64,000 nt of DNA from Alkalicoccus chagannorensis DSM 18086. Its GTDB lineage: Bacteria > Bacillota > Bacilli > Bacillales > Salisediminibacteriaceae. How positions within the stretch are numbered: position 1 is the first letter of the stretch; each line of letters begins with the position of its first letter. The stretch covers positions 124,001-188,000 of the forward strand of contig NZ_KE386944.1 of assembly GCF_000429725.1 (NCBI RefSeq), in the 5' to 3' direction. The notes below the pieces were generated by a model that was not told where the DNA came from, did not search any database, and was given only the letters and a program-made list of their open reading frames with translations. The position numbers were made by a program, and so were the translations under genes. Positions 24,885 to 33,930 of the stretch are shown piece after piece.

Positions 24885-24896
24885 GGCTCTTTTTTT
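24873..24896 (+). terminator. Terminator of the cargo gene
   Basis: AGGGCC and GGCTCT pair around TTTTAA and are followed by six or more T residues. The stop codon lies in the loop. Confidence 0.7.
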
Positions 24897-24917
24897 ATGA
24901 TTAAAGGAGGTGAGGGA

Positions 24918-25400
24918 ATGGGGCGAAAGAACAAATACGATGAGTTGGATATAGCGGATCGGTTGGACCTGGTCGAAGGGTGGAAGCGAGACGGCTTATC
25001 GGACGAACAAATAAGCAAAAACCTTGGCGTGTCGTACCAAACGCTGAAAGAGTGGAAAAAGAAGTATCCAGCTTTCTTAGCCGCCATAAAAAAGGGCAAA
25101 GAGGTATCGGACTATGAATTAGAGAATGTACTACACCGTCGAGCGACCGGCTATTACTACACAGAGGAGACGGTCACCAACAAAGGAGATGTCGTCACCG
25201 TAGAAAAGTACGAACACCCAAACCCCACCTCCTTGATCTTTGCGCTGAAGAACAGGCTGCCAGAGAAATACAGTGACAAGCAGAACGTCGAACACTCCGG
25301 CACAGTCACGAACCAGAACATCGACATGTCCAGCATCAGCACAGAGGAGTTGAAACGCCTTGCCAACCTTGACCACAGCACAGAAGAAGACGATCGCTGA
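24918..25400 (+). CDS. terS: Terminase small subunit
   Basis: The 160-residue protein begins with an HTH ('DLVEGWKRDGLSDEQISKNLGVSYQTLKEWKKKYP') that would recognise the packaging site. A middle segment 'LENVLHRRATGYYYTEE' and the conserved 'HPNPTSLIFALKNRLPEKYSDK' follow, both typical of Gram-positive phage TerS. AAAGGAGGTGAG precedes ATG 24918. It overlaps terL by 41 nt. Confidence 0.92.
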   Translation: MGRKNKYDELDIADRLDLVEGWKRDGLSDEQISKNLGVSYQTLKEWKKKYPAFLAAIKKGKEVSDYELENVLHRRATGYYYTEETVTNKGDVVTVEKYEHPNPTSLIFALKNRLPEKYSDKQNVEHSGTVTNQNIDMSSISTEELKRLANLDHSTEEDDR

Positions 25401-26889
25401 GCAGGCACGACAAGAGATAGCGAGGCGAAACATTATGCCGTTCACGAGGTATACATTTCCGGACTACGCCCCGAGTTGGCACCACCACCTACTGGCTTCA
25501 TACTTGGATGAGTTTGTGTTCGGGGATATCGACCGGCTTATGGTGTTCATGCCACCGCGATACGGCAAGTCTGAGCTCGTCAGTAGGAGGCTCCCATCTT
25601 TCATATTTGGCAACGATCCGGAGGCTCAGATCATATCAGCAAGTTACGGATCGGACTTAGCCAGCCGGATGAATCGGGATGTGCAGCGTATTGTTGATTC
25701 TCCTACTTACCATGATTTGTTTCCTCAGACCACGTTGAACGACTCCAATGTGCGTTCGGTGGCCAATGGTAGTTATTTAAGAAATAGTGATATATTCGAG
25801 ATTGTAGGACATCGAGGTACGTACAAGAGTTCGGGTGTAGGTGGAGCTATCACCGGTATGGGCATGACATACGGTATTATTGATGACCCGATTAAGAACA
25901 GGCAGGATGCTGAGTCGCCTACGATTCGAGAGGGAATATGGGATTGGTACATTTCCACGTTTTATACCAGACTTGAAAAAGGCGGGAAAATCCTGATCAC
26001 ACTAACGCGCTGGCACGAGGACGACTTGGCAGGAAGGCTGCTCGAAAAGCAAGATAAAGACCCGAAGGCTGACCAGTGGACTGTGCTCAACTTACCGGCT
26101 ATCGCCGAAGAACCGATCCATCCAGAAGATCCACGGAAGGAAGGGGAGGCGTTATGGCCCGAAAAATACCCGAAAGAGGAGCTCCTTAAAATCAAAGCTA
26201 CTGTCGGATCGTATGAGTGGAATGCCATGCATCAGCAGCGTCCAGCAGCAGCCGACGGCAATCTGTTTAAGCGTCCGTACTTTCGCTATTTCACAGCGAG
26301 AGACGGATTGTTTTATTTGGAGCGTCCTGGATCGACAGATAGGAAGGTTGCACGAGATGACTGCTACATTTTCCAGACTTGCGATCCTGCGGGTAGTACC
26401 AAGACAACAGCAGACTACTTTGTTATGGCGACATGGGCGATGACACCTCACCATGAGCTCCTGCTGCTTGATGTTTACCGAGACAAGTTGGAGGGGCCAG
26501 ATCAACCGGAACTGTTTAGGCAATCCTACCAGCGATGGTATCCGGTCCTGCAAGGGGTAGAGCCAGCGAATATGGGGCTGACGCTCTACCAGACGCTCCA
26601 ACGCACGGGACTGCCGGTGGTAGAGCTCAAGCCGGATAAAGATAAGGTTACAAGGGCTCTGCCAATGGCCGCGAAGTACGAGGCGGGGCAGGTGTATCAT
26701 CCCTATGCAGCAGAGTTTGTGGAGGCTTTTGAAAAAGAACTTCTCGGCTTTCCTAATGGCAAAAATGATGACCAGGTGGACGTTACAAGCTATGCTGCTG
26801 TTGTCCAAGCGAGAATCGAGGAAATGCTCATGACTCAGCAAGACGACATGATTGTCTATGACGATGACGTAGAGATCAGCCCATACTGA
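25360..26889 (+). CDS. terL: Terminase large subunit
   Basis: The 509-residue packaging motor has an N-terminal ATPase (Walker A-like FMPPRYGKSEL; Walker B-like YGIIDDPIKN) and a C-terminal RNase H-like nuclease ('FQTCDPAGSTKTTADYFVMATWA', 'FPNGKNDDQVDVTSYA'). It cuts concatemers and pumps DNA through the portal. The TTG start lies 11 nt after GAGGAG. Confidence 0.95.
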   Translation: MPTLTTAQKKTIAEQARQEIARRNIMPFTRYTFPDYAPSWHHHLLASYLDEFVFGDIDRLMVFMPPRYGKSELVSRRLPSFIFGNDPEAQIISASYGSDLASRMNRDVQRIVDSPTYHDLFPQTTLNDSNVRSVANGSYLRNSDIFEIVGHRGTYKSSGVGGAITGMGMTYGIIDDPIKNRQDAESPTIREGIWDWYISTFYTRLEKGGKILITLTRWHEDDLAGRLLEKQDKDPKADQWTVLNLPAIAEEPIHPEDPRKEGEALWPEKYPKEELLKIKATVGSYEWNAMHQQRPAAADGNLFKRPYFRYFTARDGLFYLERPGSTDRKVARDDCYIFQTCDPAGSTKTTADYFVMATWAMTPHHELLLLDVYRDKLEGPDQPELFRQSYQRWYPVLQGVEPANMGLTLYQTLQRTGLPVVELKPDKDKVTRALPMAAKYEAGQVYHPYAAEFVEAFEKELLGFPNGKNDDQVDVTSYAAVVQARIEEMLMTQQDDMIVYDDDVEISPY

Positions 26890-26953
26890 GGAGGTGGTCC
26901 ACATCTCGGACGCTGTGCCGATATACAGCGGTTTGCAGAAAGGTGGTGAGTGA

Positions 26954-28510
26954 ATGACATCAAAATACGAAAGTATGAGCGAGGCCGAACTCCGGAACTA
27001 TGCGGCAGGAGCAGACGACTCCATCAATCTGATGCAAGAGCGTATGGCCGAACTTGAGTTTGCCATGGAGGATGCTGGTTGGAAGAAGCTAAGCTATGAG
27101 TCTGAAAAAGAGTTTAGTCGTGAAGGATTACAGCGCATCAATCAGCTATCTCGGTATTTCTTTTTGAAGAACCCTCTCATCAGGCGTGCGGTGCTCACAC
27201 AGTCTAACTATGTGTTCGGCCAAGGGGTCGAGTTTACGAGTTCGGATCCGGAGAGCCCCACGCAAGATATTCTCGATGATTTTATCTATGACGAGGAAAA
27301 CCGACGAGAGCTCACCAGCCACGAAGCCATGATGATGAAAGAAAACGAACTCAACTTATTTGCCAATCTCTTTTTCGTCTTGTTTGTGGATCGGAGCACC
27401 AAGAAAACGACCGTCCGCACGATACCGATTGACGAAATCACCGACATTATCATGGATCCAGACGATGCCAAGCGGCCGCTATTTTATAAGCGGGAACGCA
27501 CGGTGCAGCGCATGAATTTTGATACTGGTAACTACCAAGCCAAGCAGGAAGTGGAGTACTACAAAGACTGGCGGGTGGATGACCGACAACATAATAACAG
27601 ACAACAGATCGGCGGTTATCCTGTAAGGCAGGATGCCGTCGTTTATCATGTGCACACGAACAAACTCTCAGATCAAAAGTTTGGCGTGTCCGAGATCTAT
27701 GCCGCGCTTGATTGGGCGCGGGCGTATAAAGAGTTCCTCGAAAATTGGGCGACGATCACCAAAGCCCACAGTCGTTTCGCATGGCAGATGACCACGAAAG
27801 GTGGCAGGAAAGGTGTTAATCAAGCCCAGCAGCAGTTAAATAGCACGATGGGGGCCCAGGGAGGTCGTGAGAGCAACCCACCTCCCGTAACGGCCAGTAC
27901 TTTTGTGGGCAGCGAAGGAAACGAGTTAAAGCCGGTCAAAACAGCAGGAGCTCAACCCTCAGCGGCAGACGGTCAGCACATGGTGCACATGGTAAGCGCG
28001 GCCACAGGTATCTTTTACCACTATCTCGTGGGCGATCCGAGCACCGGCAACCTAGCGACCGCAAAAAGCATGGAACGACCGATGGAGCTTCAGTTCCGGA
28101 ACCGTCAGCAGCTTTGGAAAACCGTCTTCCAGAACATTATCAGCTATGCGATTAAGCAGCATCAGCCAGATTTTGAGGAGTCCATCGATGTAAGCTTCCC
28201 ATCCTTGCTCGACCATGATACATCCGAAATGATCGGGGCGATCGTGCGGGCGGTGACGCTGGAAGGACAGCAAGCTACCACGATGCCGATGCGGTATGCT
28301 ACGAAGCTTCTGCTGCAGGAACTCGGCGAGGAAAACATCGACGAGAAGTTGGATGAGTGGTTTCCGGAGGGGAACGAAATGCCGAGCACGGGAACAGACG
28401 CAGGCATGAATGCAGACAACGCTGACGGCCTTGTCGATGAAGCTCTGAAAGAGTGGAGAGAGGCGGTGAAGCACCTTGCATCCAGACGAGAGGGCGATAC
28501 AGGCGTTTGA
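26954..28510 (+). CDS. Phage portal protein
   Basis: The 518-residue protein sits directly after terL. It shows portal features: 'YFFLKNPLIRRAVLTQSNYVFGQG' near residue 75, a helical clip region, and 'GIFYHYLVGDPSTGNLATAKSMERPMELQFRNRQQ' in the wing/stem part. A dodecameric ring forms the DNA gate. It has a GGTGGTGA site. Confidence 0.92.
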   Translation: MTSKYESMSEAELRNYAAGADDSINLMQERMAELEFAMEDAGWKKLSYESEKEFSREGLQRINQLSRYFFLKNPLIRRAVLTQSNYVFGQGVEFTSSDPESPTQDILDDFIYDEENRRELTSHEAMMMKENELNLFANLFFVLFVDRSTKKTTVRTIPIDEITDIIMDPDDAKRPLFYKRERTVQRMNFDTGNYQAKQEVEYYKDWRVDDRQHNNRQQIGGYPVRQDAVVYHVHTNKLSDQKFGVSEIYAALDWARAYKEFLENWATITKAHSRFAWQMTTKGGRKGVNQAQQQLNSTMGAQGGRESNPPPVTASTFVGSEGNELKPVKTAGAQPSAADGQHMVHMVSAATGIFYHYLVGDPSTGNLATAKSMERPMELQFRNRQQLWKTVFQNIISYAIKQHQPDFEESIDVSFPSLLDHDTSEMIGAIVRAVTLEGQQATTMPMRYATKLLLQELGEENIDEKLDEWFPEGNEMPSTGTDAGMNADNADGLVDEALKEWREAVKHLASRREGDTGV

Positions 28511-29312
28511 TCGGCTACAGGAAGCCGCTCAAACTCGCAAAAAGTGGAGAACACTCGAAGAGATCGAGAAGAAACTCCAGCGCGGTCTTAAGCAGGTGTG
28601 GAGTAAACAGGCTGATGCCTATGTGGAAGAACTCGAAAAGAATCAAACGCGCATTGACGCACTCTCAGAGGGTGCTTTTTTTGTTGAGGCAGATTCTGAC
28701 GACATCCACAACAGTGCATCCCGGGCAAGCGAGCGGGTCATTGATGATGAGTTAAAAGAGGTTATCGATACAGGATTACGCGCAGCGTTGGAAGAGGGCG
28801 GTAAGCACCTGTTGGCAGACATCGACGAGGACCAGCCATTCACGATCCAAAACACCCGAGCCGAGGACTACATCAGCAGCCGATCGGCCACACAGGTGAC
28901 AAGGGTCAAGGAAACGACGCGAAAGCGGATCCGGAGAACCTTAGAAAAAGGCATGGCTGAGAAAAAGAGCTACCAAGCACTGGCACGAGATATCAAACAG
29001 TCCTTTTCCGGATTTAGCGGGAGGCGCGGACAAGAACATATCCGCGACCGAGCCGAATTGGTGGCCGTTACGGAAATTGGCGAAGCTTTTGAGGAAGGAT
29101 CCGAGGTAGCGGCAGACAAAATAGCCGAGAAAGGCATCCATCTTGAAAAGGCGTGGCAAACATCCGAAGATGCCCGCGTCAGTGATGGATGCTTAGACAA
29201 TCAGAATCAGGGGTGGATACCGAATGACCAAGACTTTCAGAGCGGCCACATGCACCCGTTACGGTTTCCTGGGTGCAGATGCACCTGTCTACGTCGGAGA
29301 AAAAGGGGGTGA
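28476..29312 (+). CDS. Minor head protein, Mu gpF-like
   Basis: The 278-residue protein ends with a MuF-type domain: 'RDRAELVAVTEIGEAFEEGSEVA', then the metal-site-like 'DARVSDGCLDNQNQGWIPND' and 'HMHPLRFPGCRCTCLRRR'. MuF proteins enter the procapsid near the portal and may be ejected with DNA. It overlaps the portal gene by 35 nt; the TTG start is chosen from AGGCGGTG upstream. Confidence 0.85.
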   Translation: MHPDERAIQAFDRLQEAAQTRKKWRTLEEIEKKLQRGLKQVWSKQADAYVEELEKNQTRIDALSEGAFFVEADSDDIHNSASRASERVIDDELKEVIDTGLRAALEEGGKHLLADIDEDQPFTIQNTRAEDYISSRSATQVTRVKETTRKRIRRTLEKGMAEKKSYQALARDIKQSFSGFSGRRGQEHIRDRAELVAVTEIGEAFEEGSEVAADKIAEKGIHLEKAWQTSEDARVSDGCLDNQNQGWIPNDQDFQSGHMHPLRFPGCRCTCLRRRKRG

Positions 29313-29318
29313 TAAGCG

Positions 29319-30668
29319 ATGAAGCGAACAACAACGCCAATTTTTATGAAAGAGAGCTTTAGCGATGATCTAAAATCTTGCGTGGATCAAGTACAAGCTC
29401 AAGGCCACGACGAGCAGGCAGCTTATGCTATTTGCCGCGTCAGCCTTGGAGAGTCTGGAGACAAGGATAAAGACATCGCTGAGGCGGGCCGTGCGTTATC
29501 TAAGAAGAACGAGGCAGATCTGGACGATGCCTTGAAGAAAATCCAATCTGTTCTCTCGAAAGTCAAAGAGTACGACAAGGATGCACTTGACGAGATCGAG
29601 CGAAAGGCCAAAGAGGAGCAGCAGGCGCAAAAGAAAGAAAAGGGTGAGTACGAGGAAAGCAATCAACTCATCGAAACGCGGATTCGGAGTGATAACACAG
29701 TTCCAATTCTGGTGATCAGTCCAGGGTGGGGATCCAGTGGTTATTATGCCGAATCCGTTTTGCGTGATGGCGCTCCAAAGTACAAAGCTGGTACACAAAT
29801 GTACTGGGACCATCCAGAGGCCAGCGAAAATTACGAACGACCTGAACGATCCCTCCGAGACCTTGCTGGTGTACTCCAATCGGACGGCTACTACAGCGAT
29901 AGCGGGCCGTCGGGTCCTGGTGTCTATGCGGATGCCAAGGTATTTGATCCGTTTCAAGATGCTGTGCAGGAAATGGGTGAGTTTATCGGCGTGAGTCACC
30001 GCGCAAAAGGCACATCTGCCTACGGAGAAGCGGAAGGCCGAAAAGGAACAATTATTGAGTCCATCGATGATGTTATATCAGTGGATTTTGTGACGCTGGC
30101 TGGACGGGGCGGTGAGATCGTCCAACTGATCGAATCTAAACGGAATAAGAAGGGTGATGAGGATATGAAGTGGAGCGACATCACGCTCGAAGGTCTGAAA
30201 GAAAATCGGAAAGACCTGTTTGAGAGCGCACAGAAAGAATTTAAGGAGAGCGTCAAGCTAGAAGAGAAGAACACACTCATTGAAACGCTATCGTCGGAGA
30301 ACAAGCAACTCAAAGAAGCGAAAGCACAAGCCCAGCTGAAAGAACTGGTGGAGAGCGTAGCAAAAGAAGCCTCCCTTCCGGATCCGGCAGTGACTCGTAT
30401 TGTCAAAGAGGCAAGCGTGGATCTACCACTGACCGACAAGCTGGAACTGGACTATGAAAAGGTGCAGGAATCGGTCAAGAAAGCCGTAAAAGACGAGATG
30501 GCATATATCCAGCAGGTATCCGGTGGTACGGGCGTCAAAAACTTTGCTGAATCCGCACAGGGTGCTGGTTTTGATGCGGAGCAGAGCGAGGCATCGTTGG
30601 TTGAGGCGTTTAAAGGTATGGGACTAGATGAAGAGGCTGCCAAAGTAGCCGCGAAAGGGAGGAAGTAA
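29319..30668 (+). CDS. Prohead protease-scaffold fusion protein
   Basis: The 449-residue protein precedes the decoration and capsid genes. Residues about 115-270 look like a capsid maturation protease ('ESVLRDGAPKYKAGTQMYWDHPEAS', 'GEFIGVSHRAKGTS', 'VISVDFVTLAGRGG'), similar to XkdF-like proteins. Residues about 283-449 form a long acidic coiled coil ('EEKNTLIETLSSENKQLKEAKAQ'), as in scaffolds. The N-terminal 100 residues are also helical. A methionine at residue 283 may start a separate scaffold. Confidence 0.82.
   Translation: MKRTTTPIFMKESFSDDLKSCVDQVQAQGHDEQAAYAICRVSLGESGDKDKDIAEAGRALSKKNEADLDDALKKIQSVLSKVKEYDKDALDEIERKAKEEQQAQKKEKGEYEESNQLIETRIRSDNTVPILVISPGWGSSGYYAESVLRDGAPKYKAGTQMYWDHPEASENYERPERSLRDLAGVLQSDGYYSDSGPSGPGVYADAKVFDPFQDAVQEMGEFIGVSHRAKGTSAYGEAEGRKGTIIESIDDVISVDFVTLAGRGGEIVQLIESKRNKKGDEDMKWSDITLEGLKENRKDLFESAQKEFKESVKLEEKNTLIETLSSENKQLKEAKAQAQLKELVESVAKEASLPDPAVTRIVKEASVDLPLTDKLELDYEKVQESVKKAVKDEMAYIQQVSGGTGVKNFAESAQGAGFDAEQSEASLVEAFKGMGLDEEAAKVAAKGRK
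30165..30668 (+). CDS. Possible nested scaffold protein (in-frame internal start)
   Basis: ATG 30165 is in frame with the protease gene and follows AAGGGTGATGAGG at workable spacing. It would give a 167-residue protein with only the coiled-coil scaffold part, as lambda Nu3 is nested in gpC. This is inferred from layout and the ribosome-site match. Confidence 0.4.
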   Translation: MKWSDITLEGLKENRKDLFESAQKEFKESVKLEEKNTLIETLSSENKQLKEAKAQAQLKELVESVAKEASLPDPAVTRIVKEASVDLPLTDKLELDYEKVQESVKKAVKDEMAYIQQVSGGTGVKNFAESAQGAGFDAEQSEASLVEAFKGMGLDEEAAKVAAKGRK

Positions 30669-30671
30669 ACC

Positions 30672-30989
30672 ATGGCAAAGAACAAAGTATATATCCAAGC
30701 GGAGAAGCTATATCTAGCAGTGCCAGAAGGTACAGAGTCCGGTGATCCGGTTGTTGTAGGAGACCTCCCTGCAGTAGCCGTAACGGATGCAGACGAGGAC
30801 GACAAGGTCAGCGTGGACACTACCGGCGCCTATAAGTTGGCAGTGACAGGTGCGGTCGAAGAAGGCGACGCCCTGTATTTTGCTGATGGTGCACTTTCAG
30901 CAGATGATGCGGAGGGAGCATCGCCGCATTTCGGGTATGCCCTTGAAGCTGGCGAAGATGAGGATATTACAGTAAAGGTGGGGAAATAA
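30672..30989 (+). CDS. Head decoration protein, DUF2190-like
   Basis: The 105-residue, beta-rich, acidic protein ('EKLYLAVPEGTESGDPVVVGDLPAVAVTD', 'GALYFADG'-like segment) resembles the DUF2190/gpD-like capsid cement family. It lies between scaffold and major capsid genes, as expected. Confidence 0.8.
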   Translation: MAKNKVYIQAEKLYLAVPEGTESGDPVVVGDLPAVAVTDADEDDKVSVDTTGAYKLAVTGAVEEGDALYFADGALSADDAEGASPHFGYALEAGEDEDITVKVGK

Positions 30990-30990
30990 T

Positions 30991-32187
30991 ATGAGTCAAT
31001 CTAACATGATCAACATTGTCAAAGATATTCGGGATGAGGTAGTAGACTCTTCTCAAGCGAACAGCTCTTTTCTAGAGACAAGCTCCCGTAGCGTGTCGAC
31101 CATGGCACAACAGGCCAAACAGGACCCAGAGCGGCAGCGTCGTTTTGCGGAGTCTGCACAACTACTTGCAGGCGTCATGCAGGGGAAGCTTCCGACTCAT
31201 GCGCTCCAAGAAGCCATGGCCACATCGGACTTCCCGTTACTATTCGGTGATGTCATCGACCGTCTACTACTGGCAGGTTACCGCCACAGTCCGCAGACGT
31301 TTCAGGCGTACACGCGCGTGACGACCGTTCCAGACTTCCGTCCGGTCAACCGTCATTATGTCGACGGTGCTGACGGCGTACTGGACGAGGTTAAGCAGCA
31401 GCAGGAATACAAACTCGACACGATGGATGAGGGCAAGTACCAGTATCAGGTCAAGAAGTTCGGTAAGCTGCTCCAGTTTGCTTGGGAAACACTCATTAAT
31501 GATGACCTTGACGCTTTTGCTGACGCTCCAGAACGTCTGGGCCGCGGTGCTCGACGATCCGAAGAAAAGTTTGTCACGAACCTCTTCCTATCTGGTAGCG
31601 GTCCGCGTGGGACGTTCTTTACTTCTGGAAACAACAACGTGATCGAAGGCAACCCAAAGCTTAACGTCGAGGGGATCCAGAAAGGCTTTACACAGATGCG
31701 GTCTCAAAAGGACCCAACGACCGGAGAGCCTATTTATAACCGTCCGCGTTATCTCGTTGTCCCTCCTGAGCTCGAAGTGCAGGCGCGACAGATCATCAAT
31801 GCGACAGAAATCCGCTCGAAAGGTACTGGCGGCGGCACGTCCGAACAGGAAATGATCACAGCCAACTGGATGCGCAACGATCTGCAGATTGTGGTCAATG
31901 ACTACATCCCTGTGGTAGCAAAAGATGCAGCCAACCCACCATGGTTCTTGTTTGCGGACCCATCCGAGGGACGAGGAGCCATGGAGTTCGGGCGTCTGCG
32001 AGGATACGAAGACCCAACCCTCATGATGAAGTCTCCGAATGCTATGCGCCCTGGTGGTGGGCAGCTTGGTGATCCGATGTGGGGCGACTTTGATACGGAC
32101 TCTATCACGTATAAGGTCCGCCACGTCTTTGGCGGGACCCTCATGGACCCTCGTTATGCAGTAGCATCCAACGGATCCGGAGAGTAA
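30991..32187 (+). CDS. Major capsid protein (HK97-fold expected)
   Basis: The 398-residue protein follows the protease/scaffold and decoration genes. An N-terminal helical arm (residues 1-100) would be the delta-like region. 'RPVNRHYVDGADGVLDEVKQQQEYKLDTMDEGKYQYQVKKFGKLLQFAWETLINDDLDAF' is typical of the major head protein. It ends with a terminator. Confidence 0.9.
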   Translation: MSQSNMINIVKDIRDEVVDSSQANSSFLETSSRSVSTMAQQAKQDPERQRRFAESAQLLAGVMQGKLPTHALQEAMATSDFPLLFGDVIDRLLLAGYRHSPQTFQAYTRVTTVPDFRPVNRHYVDGADGVLDEVKQQQEYKLDTMDEGKYQYQVKKFGKLLQFAWETLINDDLDAFADAPERLGRGARRSEEKFVTNLFLSGSGPRGTFFTSGNNNVIEGNPKLNVEGIQKGFTQMRSQKDPTTGEPIYNRPRYLVVPPELEVQARQIINATEIRSKGTGGGTSEQEMITANWMRNDLQIVVNDYIPVVAKDAANPPWFLFADPSEGRGAMEFGRLRGYEDPTLMMKSPNAMRPGGGQLGDPMWGDFDTDSITYKVRHVFGGTLMDPRYAVASNGSGE

Positions 32188-32193
32188 ACAGAG

Positions 32194-32220
32194 GAGCGTA
32201 GCTGAGGCTGCGCTCTTTTT
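32194..32220 (+). terminator. Terminator after the major capsid gene
   Basis: GAGCGTAGC and GCTGCGCTC form nine pairs (one G-U) with loop TGAG, followed by TTTTTATTT. It probably lowers rather than blocks expression of downstream genes, giving high capsid dosage. Confidence 0.8.
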
Positions 32221-32242
32221 ATTTAGACAAGGAGGGATGATC

Positions 32243-32392
32243 GTGCCAAAAGATCCGCATTTAAAAGCCTTAGAAGACATCGGGAAAGAGATTAAGTCCA
32301 TCAGCAAGGACGTGAAGGACATCAAAAAACGCTCGGATCCTCCGGATAATCTGCGAGAGCCTCAGCGACATCCGGCAGGTGAGGATGTATGA
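32243..32392 (+). CDS. Small hypothetical head-region protein, 49 residues
   Basis: GTG 32243 follows AAGGAGGG at eight nt. The highly charged helix (LEDIGKEIKSISKDVKDIKK) suggests a coiled coil. It overlaps the connector gene (ATGA). Confidence 0.6.
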   Translation: MPKDPHLKALEDIGKEIKSISKDVKDIKKRSDPPDNLREPQRHPAGEDV

Positions 32393-32763
32393 GTTTTAGT
32401 TATGACCCTAAAACCAAGAAAGGCCGTATACGGCTTGTTATTGCGGACACCAACGAGGACAACCGCTACTTTGATGATGATGAGATCGAGGCGTTCCTTG
32501 CGATGGAGGATGGTGAGTGGAAGCTTGCAGCGGCTCGTGCTCTAGAGACAATGGCATCTTCTGAGACGATCATCCTGAAGGTGGTCACGTCGCAAGATAC
32601 GCAAACCAACGGACCACAGGTAGCCGCCGACTTACGGAAGGCCGCTCAACAACTTAGAAAAGATTACGAAGAAGAAGGCGGCTTTGCCATCGTGGAGCAG
32701 GCCAACGACATGTTCAGCGCTCGTGAGCTTGTCTGGAAGGATATGATGCGTCGTGCAAAATAG
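32389..32763 (+). CDS. Head-tail connector protein (adaptor)
   Basis: The 124-residue helical protein ('GRIRLVIADTNEDNRYFDDDEIEAFLAMEDGEWKLAAARALETMA') matches the gp6/gp15-like adaptors that bind under the portal. Its position, first after the capsid module, agrees. Confidence 0.82.
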   Translation: MSFSYDPKTKKGRIRLVIADTNEDNRYFDDDEIEAFLAMEDGEWKLAAARALETMASSETIILKVVTSQDTQTNGPQVAADLRKAAQQLRKDYEEEGGFAIVEQANDMFSARELVWKDMMRRAK

Positions 32764-33130
32764 AGCCATCATCGACAACCGCCGCATGGATTGGATCAGC
32801 AACCGGTTTTTGCATGTAGTGGACATCACCACCGAGGACGAGGATCAAACGGATGACTTCGGGCAGCCAATCCCGTCAGAATCCACGCTTTATGAAGGGT
32901 TAAAAGCACAGATATCCAGCGCTGGAGGAGATGAGGTGCGAAATGATGGCAGCGTCTACGGACTGCACACGCACTCCATCCTTTTGATCGGTGTGTATCC
33001 GGATATCAAGACCGGAATGGAAGTCCACACTTCGCGCAATGGCAAAGAGGAAACGTATAGGGTCCTTTTGGTCGAGATCAATTCACAAGACACGCACACG
33101 CGCCTGCAGGTAGAGAGGAGGGCAATCTAA
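32753..33130 (+). CDS. Head closure (stopper) protein
   Basis: The 125-residue beta-rich protein overlaps the adaptor gene by 11 nt and has the position of gp16-like stoppers, which plug the filled head. Recognition is mainly by size, order and beta pattern. Confidence 0.7.
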   Translation: MQNRAIIDNRRMDWISNRFLHVVDITTEDEDQTDDFGQPIPSESTLYEGLKAQISSAGGDEVRNDGSVYGLHTHSILLIGVYPDIKTGMEVHTSRNGKEETYRVLLVEINSQDTHTRLQVERRAI

Positions 33131-33525
33131 TGGGAAAAGATATGTTTTCCATGGACATTTCCGGACTAGATGCTGTTGTAGCTAAGTTGGAGGCGTTGGA
33201 GGGAGGCGTGGATGATGCTGTGGCTACAGCCTTGGAGACAGCTTCCCTCGAAGTAGAGAGCGTGGCAAAATCTATGGCGCCAGTGGAGACAGGCACCCTC
33301 CGAAGATCCATTACGCACGAAGTGAGCGGTGGTGATGCGCGCGTGGGCCCGTCCGAGGAAGTTCCTTATGCGGCACGCATTGAGTTTGGATTTACAGGCG
33401 CGGACGCTCTGGGAAGGAACTTTTCAACGAGCGCCCAGCCGTATCTAAGACCTGCGCTCATGAACACGCGCAGTGCTCAACGGGCAGCTTTTGTCGGTGC
33501 TATCAGCGATCTGGCGGGTAGTTGA
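33130..33525 (+). CDS. HK97 gp10-like neck/tail protein
   Basis: The 131-residue protein reads 'ESVAKSMAPVETGTLRRSITHEV', then 'VPYAARIEFGF' and 'SAQPYLRPALM', the signature of HK97 gp10/minor neck proteins. It starts at the stop of the stopper gene. Confidence 0.88.
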   Translation: MGKDMFSMDISGLDAVVAKLEALEGGVDDAVATALETASLEVESVAKSMAPVETGTLRRSITHEVSGGDARVGPSEEVPYAARIEFGFTGADALGRNFSTSAQPYLRPALMNTRSAQRAAFVGAISDLAGS

Positions 33526-33526
33526 T

Positions 33527-33910
33527 ATGATGCTCAGTAGATTTCAGCAGATAGTTTCTGAAGCCACAGGTGAGCCGACGTATCCCCTCACGATCCCAAG
33601 GCAACTATCAGAGTGGGGATCGGATGAGGTTTTCACAAAATATCAGCAGATTGCAGGCAGCCGATACTACTCTCATTCCGGAGACTCTAATTTATACACC
33701 ACCTCTATACAAGTTACCGTATCATCTAAAAATTATGGACGATGCGTCACGACAATTAATGACATTATTGACCGCCTATCCGGCTACCGCGAGTATAGTA
33801 AACCAGGGTTTCAGTCCATCTTTGTAGATGCTTATGGACCCGACCAGCACGATATTGACACAGGCGTTTATCAAAAGAGCGTTGATTTCAGCGTCTCTTA
33901 TTCTGACTAA
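33527..33910 (+). CDS. Tail terminator/completion protein
   Basis: The 127-residue alpha/beta protein lies between gp10-like and major tail genes, the place of gp17/gpU-like terminators. 'GVYQKSVDFSVSYSD' at the end resembles that family. ATG 33527 has a weak GGCGGG ribosome site. Confidence 0.72.
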   Translation: MMLSRFQQIVSEATGEPTYPLTIPRQLSEWGSDEVFTKYQQIAGSRYYSHSGDSNLYTTSIQVTVSSKNYGRCVTTINDIIDRLSGYREYSKPGFQSIFVDAYGPDQHDIDTGVYQKSVDFSVSYSD

Positions 33911-33930
33911 CGAAAAGGGAGAGATTTGAT

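Noticed and set aside
26894-26953. 19-codon GTG frame between terL and portal
   Set aside because: Its start overlaps the only available ribosome site and the product has no support; the portal gene has its own GGTGGTGA site.
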